Positions 62,495 through 64,000 of a DNA stretch of 64,000 nucleotides are shown here, piece after piece. Position 1 is the first letter of the stretch. The number at the start of each line of letters is the position of its first letter. The notes below the pieces were generated by a model. That model was not told where the DNA came from, did no database searches, and saw nothing but the letters and a program-made list of their open reading frames with translations. The DNA is from Streptomyces sp. 71268 (GTDB lineage Bacteria; Actinomycetota; Actinomycetes; Streptomycetales; Streptomycetaceae). Made by a program: the position numbers and the translations under genes. The stretch lies in contig NZ_CP114200.1 of NCBI RefSeq assembly GCF_029392895.1, positions 3,937,001 to 4,001,000 of the forward strand, read 5' to 3'.

Positions 62495-63280
62495 CTATCC
62501 CGCCTCGCTCGTGATCAGCGCGAACTGGGCTCCGAACGGGTCGAGGACCATCGACATCCGGCCCAGGCCCGGGGCGTCGTCCGTGGCGGTCAGGGCGGTG
62601 CCGCCGTGGTGGACGGCGGCGGCCACGGCCACGTCGCAGTCCTCGACCTCGAAGTACGGGTACCACTTCGAGCGCAGATCCCCCACCTCGATCTGCGGTG
62701 GGAACTGCATGATGCCGCCGTGCGCGGCGTCCCGGCCGCCGCCCTGGGGCGCGACGACCGTGTAGTCGACCTCCGCCATCGGCGTCCGCTCGGCCTCCCA
62801 GCCGAACACCTCCCGGTAGAAGTCGACGGCGGCCTGCGCGTCCGTCGTGTGCAGCTCGGACCAGCACAGCGTGTTGGGTACGTTGACGGCGTCAATGCCC
62901 CTGGTGTCGCCGGGCTGCCAGGTGGCGAAGTCGGCGCCCGTCGGGTCCGTGAACTGGGCCAGGCGGCCGGCCGTGAAGACGTCCATCGGCTCCAGCCGGA
63001 CCGTGCCGCCCGCGCGCTCGACCGCGCGGGCCGTGGCCTCCGCGTCCGCCGTCTGGAAGTACACCGTCCAGGCCGGGCTGGCGCCCTCCTCCATCAGCGG
63101 CCCGAGCCCGGCGACGGTCCTGCCGTCGAGTTGGAGCATCCCGTACCCGCCCGCGTCGGGCCCGGCCGACTGGAACTCCCAGCCGAAGACCCCGCCGTAG
63201 AACGCGGCGGCCGCCCCGGTGTCGGGCGCCCCGAGGTCGAGCCAGACCGGCGCGCCCGGCACGTAGTGAGTCGTGAGCAT
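62495..63280 (-). CDS. Two-domain VOC-family (glyoxalase-like) protein
   Basis: 261 residues from the ATG at 63280 with GGAGGT 8 bases upstream. Two tandem VOC modules: 'VWLDLGAPDTGAAAAFYGGVFGWEF' and 'WSELHTTDAQAAVDFYREVFGWEAE', each followed by a metal-site-like end ('AQFTDPTGADFATWQPG', 'SMVLDPFGAQFALIT'). Similar to hydroxylase/antibiotic-binding VOC proteins of streptomycetes. Substrate unknown. Confidence 0.9.
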   Translation of the reverse strand: MLTTHYVPGAPVWLDLGAPDTGAAAAFYGGVFGWEFQSAGPDAGGYGMLQLDGRTVAGLGPLMEEGASPAWTVYFQTADAEATARAVERAGGTVRLEPMDVFTAGRLAQFTDPTGADFATWQPGDTRGIDAVNVPNTLCWSELHTTDAQAAVDFYREVFGWEAERTPMAEVDYTVVAPQGGGRDAAHGGIMQFPPQIEVGDLRSKWYPYFEVEDCDVAVAAAVHHGGTALTATDDAPGLGRMSMVLDPFGAQFALITSEAG

Positions 63281-63510
63281 GTCGCTGGACCTCCGACGTC
63301 GTGTGAGCGTGGCCGCGCGGGGCGGTCGCACACCCTCCGTCCTCTCAGGATGGCAGCGACCATCGCCGCGCGCCGTTCGACGCGGTCCGGCCAGCCCAGC
63401 GCGCCGGGCGGGGCCGCGCACCCGCCGGGCAGGCCCGCGCCGGGCGGGCCCCACGCCGGGCGGGGCCGGCGCGGGTCCGGGCGGGCCGGGCGGCTACGGC
63501 GGGTGTGGCC

Positions 63511-64000
63511 TCACTTGCGGTTGTACAGCCGCATCGTGACCGTGCCGAATATCAGCACCAGCACGCCGGACCACCCCAGCGACCAGGCGATCTCCACGGC
63601 GGGCCAGCCGCCGTCCATCAGGTCGCGGACCGCCGACGAGAGGTGGGTCACCGGGCTGTTGTTGACGAACGCCTGGAGCCAGCCGGGCATGGTCTTGGGG
63701 TCCACGAAGATGTTGCTGAGGAAGGTGAGCGGAAAGAGCACCATCATGCTCACGCCCATCACGGACTTCTCGCTCCGCAACAGCAGCCCGAACATGGTCC
63801 ACACCCAGGAGAAGGCGAACGAGAAGACCATCAGCAGCGCGATCCCCGCCAGCACCCCGACCACTCCGCCGTCCGGGCGGAACCCGAGGATCAGGCCCAC
63901 GGTCAGCATCACGACCGACGCCATCGCGTACCGCAGGAGGTCGCCGAGGAGGTAGCCGACCATGGCCGACGGTCGCCAGATGGGCAGCGTGCGGAAGCGG
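63511..64000 (-). CDS. ABC-2 type transporter permease (DrrB-like), N-terminus cut by window edge
   Basis: The frame is open to the right edge (residues RFRTLPIWRPSAMVGYLLG lead in). About five hydrophobic helices in the visible ~163 residues, with 'LFPLTFLSNIFVDPKTMPGWLQAFVNNSPVTHLSSAVRDLM', the conserved loop of DrrB-like drug-export permeases. The partner ATPase (DrrA) should lie beyond the window. Start codon not visible. Confidence 0.85.
   Translation of the reverse strand, partial: RFRTLPIWRPSAMVGYLLGDLLRYAMASVVMLTVGLILGFRPDGGVVGVLAGIALLMVFSFAFSWVWTMFGLLLRSEKSVMGVSMMVLFPLTFLSNIFVDPKTMPGWLQAFVNNSPVTHLSSAVRDLMDGGWPAVEIAWSLGWSGVLVLIFGTVTMRLYNRK

Overview
The window looks like chromosomal DNA from Streptomyces or a close relative. 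It is very GC-rich, with G or C at almost every third codon position. GTG starts are frequent, genes often overlap by four bases (ATGA/GTGA), and several families are streptomycete in character: ESX/WXG100 cassettes, DUF6507, DUF6332, PucR and SigE-like sigma factors, and a 1,700-residue 'DNA repair ATPase'. All assignments come from reading motifs; no alignments or searches were run.

Layout. 1-1981: a minus-strand type VII (ESX) secretion cassette cut by the left edge. 2285-11123: a minus-strand type I-E CRISPR-Cas interference operon, cas3-cas8e-cse2-cas7e-cas5e-cas6e, with no cas1 or cas2. 11205-13450: divergent from cas3 and only about 80 bp away, a reverse-transcriptase-like protein followed by an AbiEii-like nucleotidyltransferase. 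This is the strongest candidate for an undescribed defence module. 13616-15469: a DUF4157 (eCIS-type HExxH) multidomain protein. 15539-18974: a translationally coupled three-gene operon of unknown function. 19289-20767: a BlaI/M56 sensor-repressor pair. 20917-22894: TerD and a PucR regulator. 23160-31486: an OB-fold membrane protein, a flotillin and a giant AAA+ ATPase, a plausible membrane or stress module.

31600-35521 holds two I-E arrays: 8 repeats at 31711 and 5 plus a stub at 35214. Their leaders match each other. Between them lie an orphan antitoxin, a Uma2 protein, a tRNA 3' fragment, an APH-type kinase and a tiny zinc-ribbon ORF. 35522-39322 is a three-gene operon (Nudix-like, two unknowns) divergent from two tandem HTH-TPR regulators that share an almost identical start. 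39375-47107 is a run of small regulator/enzyme genes (YdcF, DUF6332, TetR, GNAT-NTF2 fusion, GNAT, SRPBCC, MDR oxidoreductase, NmrA-like, AraC).

47366-57246 carries a proline-rich exported protein, an ECF sigma factor with a membrane partner (probably frameshifted), an XRE-cupin regulator, methyltransferases, a WS/DGAT acyltransferase, an ArsR-SRPBCC-DHFR operon and an HTH-coiled-coil-REC fusion. 57696-60529 is a copper-export locus with two CsoR-type palindromes upstream of a CopA ATPase. 60962-64000 ends with a methyltransferase, an unknown protein, a two-domain VOC protein and an ABC-2 permease cut by the right edge.

How it fits together: the left half is enriched in conflict and stress genes (ESX, CRISPR, RT-NTase, eCIS-like protein, TerD, flotillin/AAA+, arrays, antitoxin remnant). 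The right half is ordinary accessory metabolism and regulation. Because the adaptation genes are missing from this window, the CRISPR locus may be interference-only unless cas1-cas2 are elsewhere.
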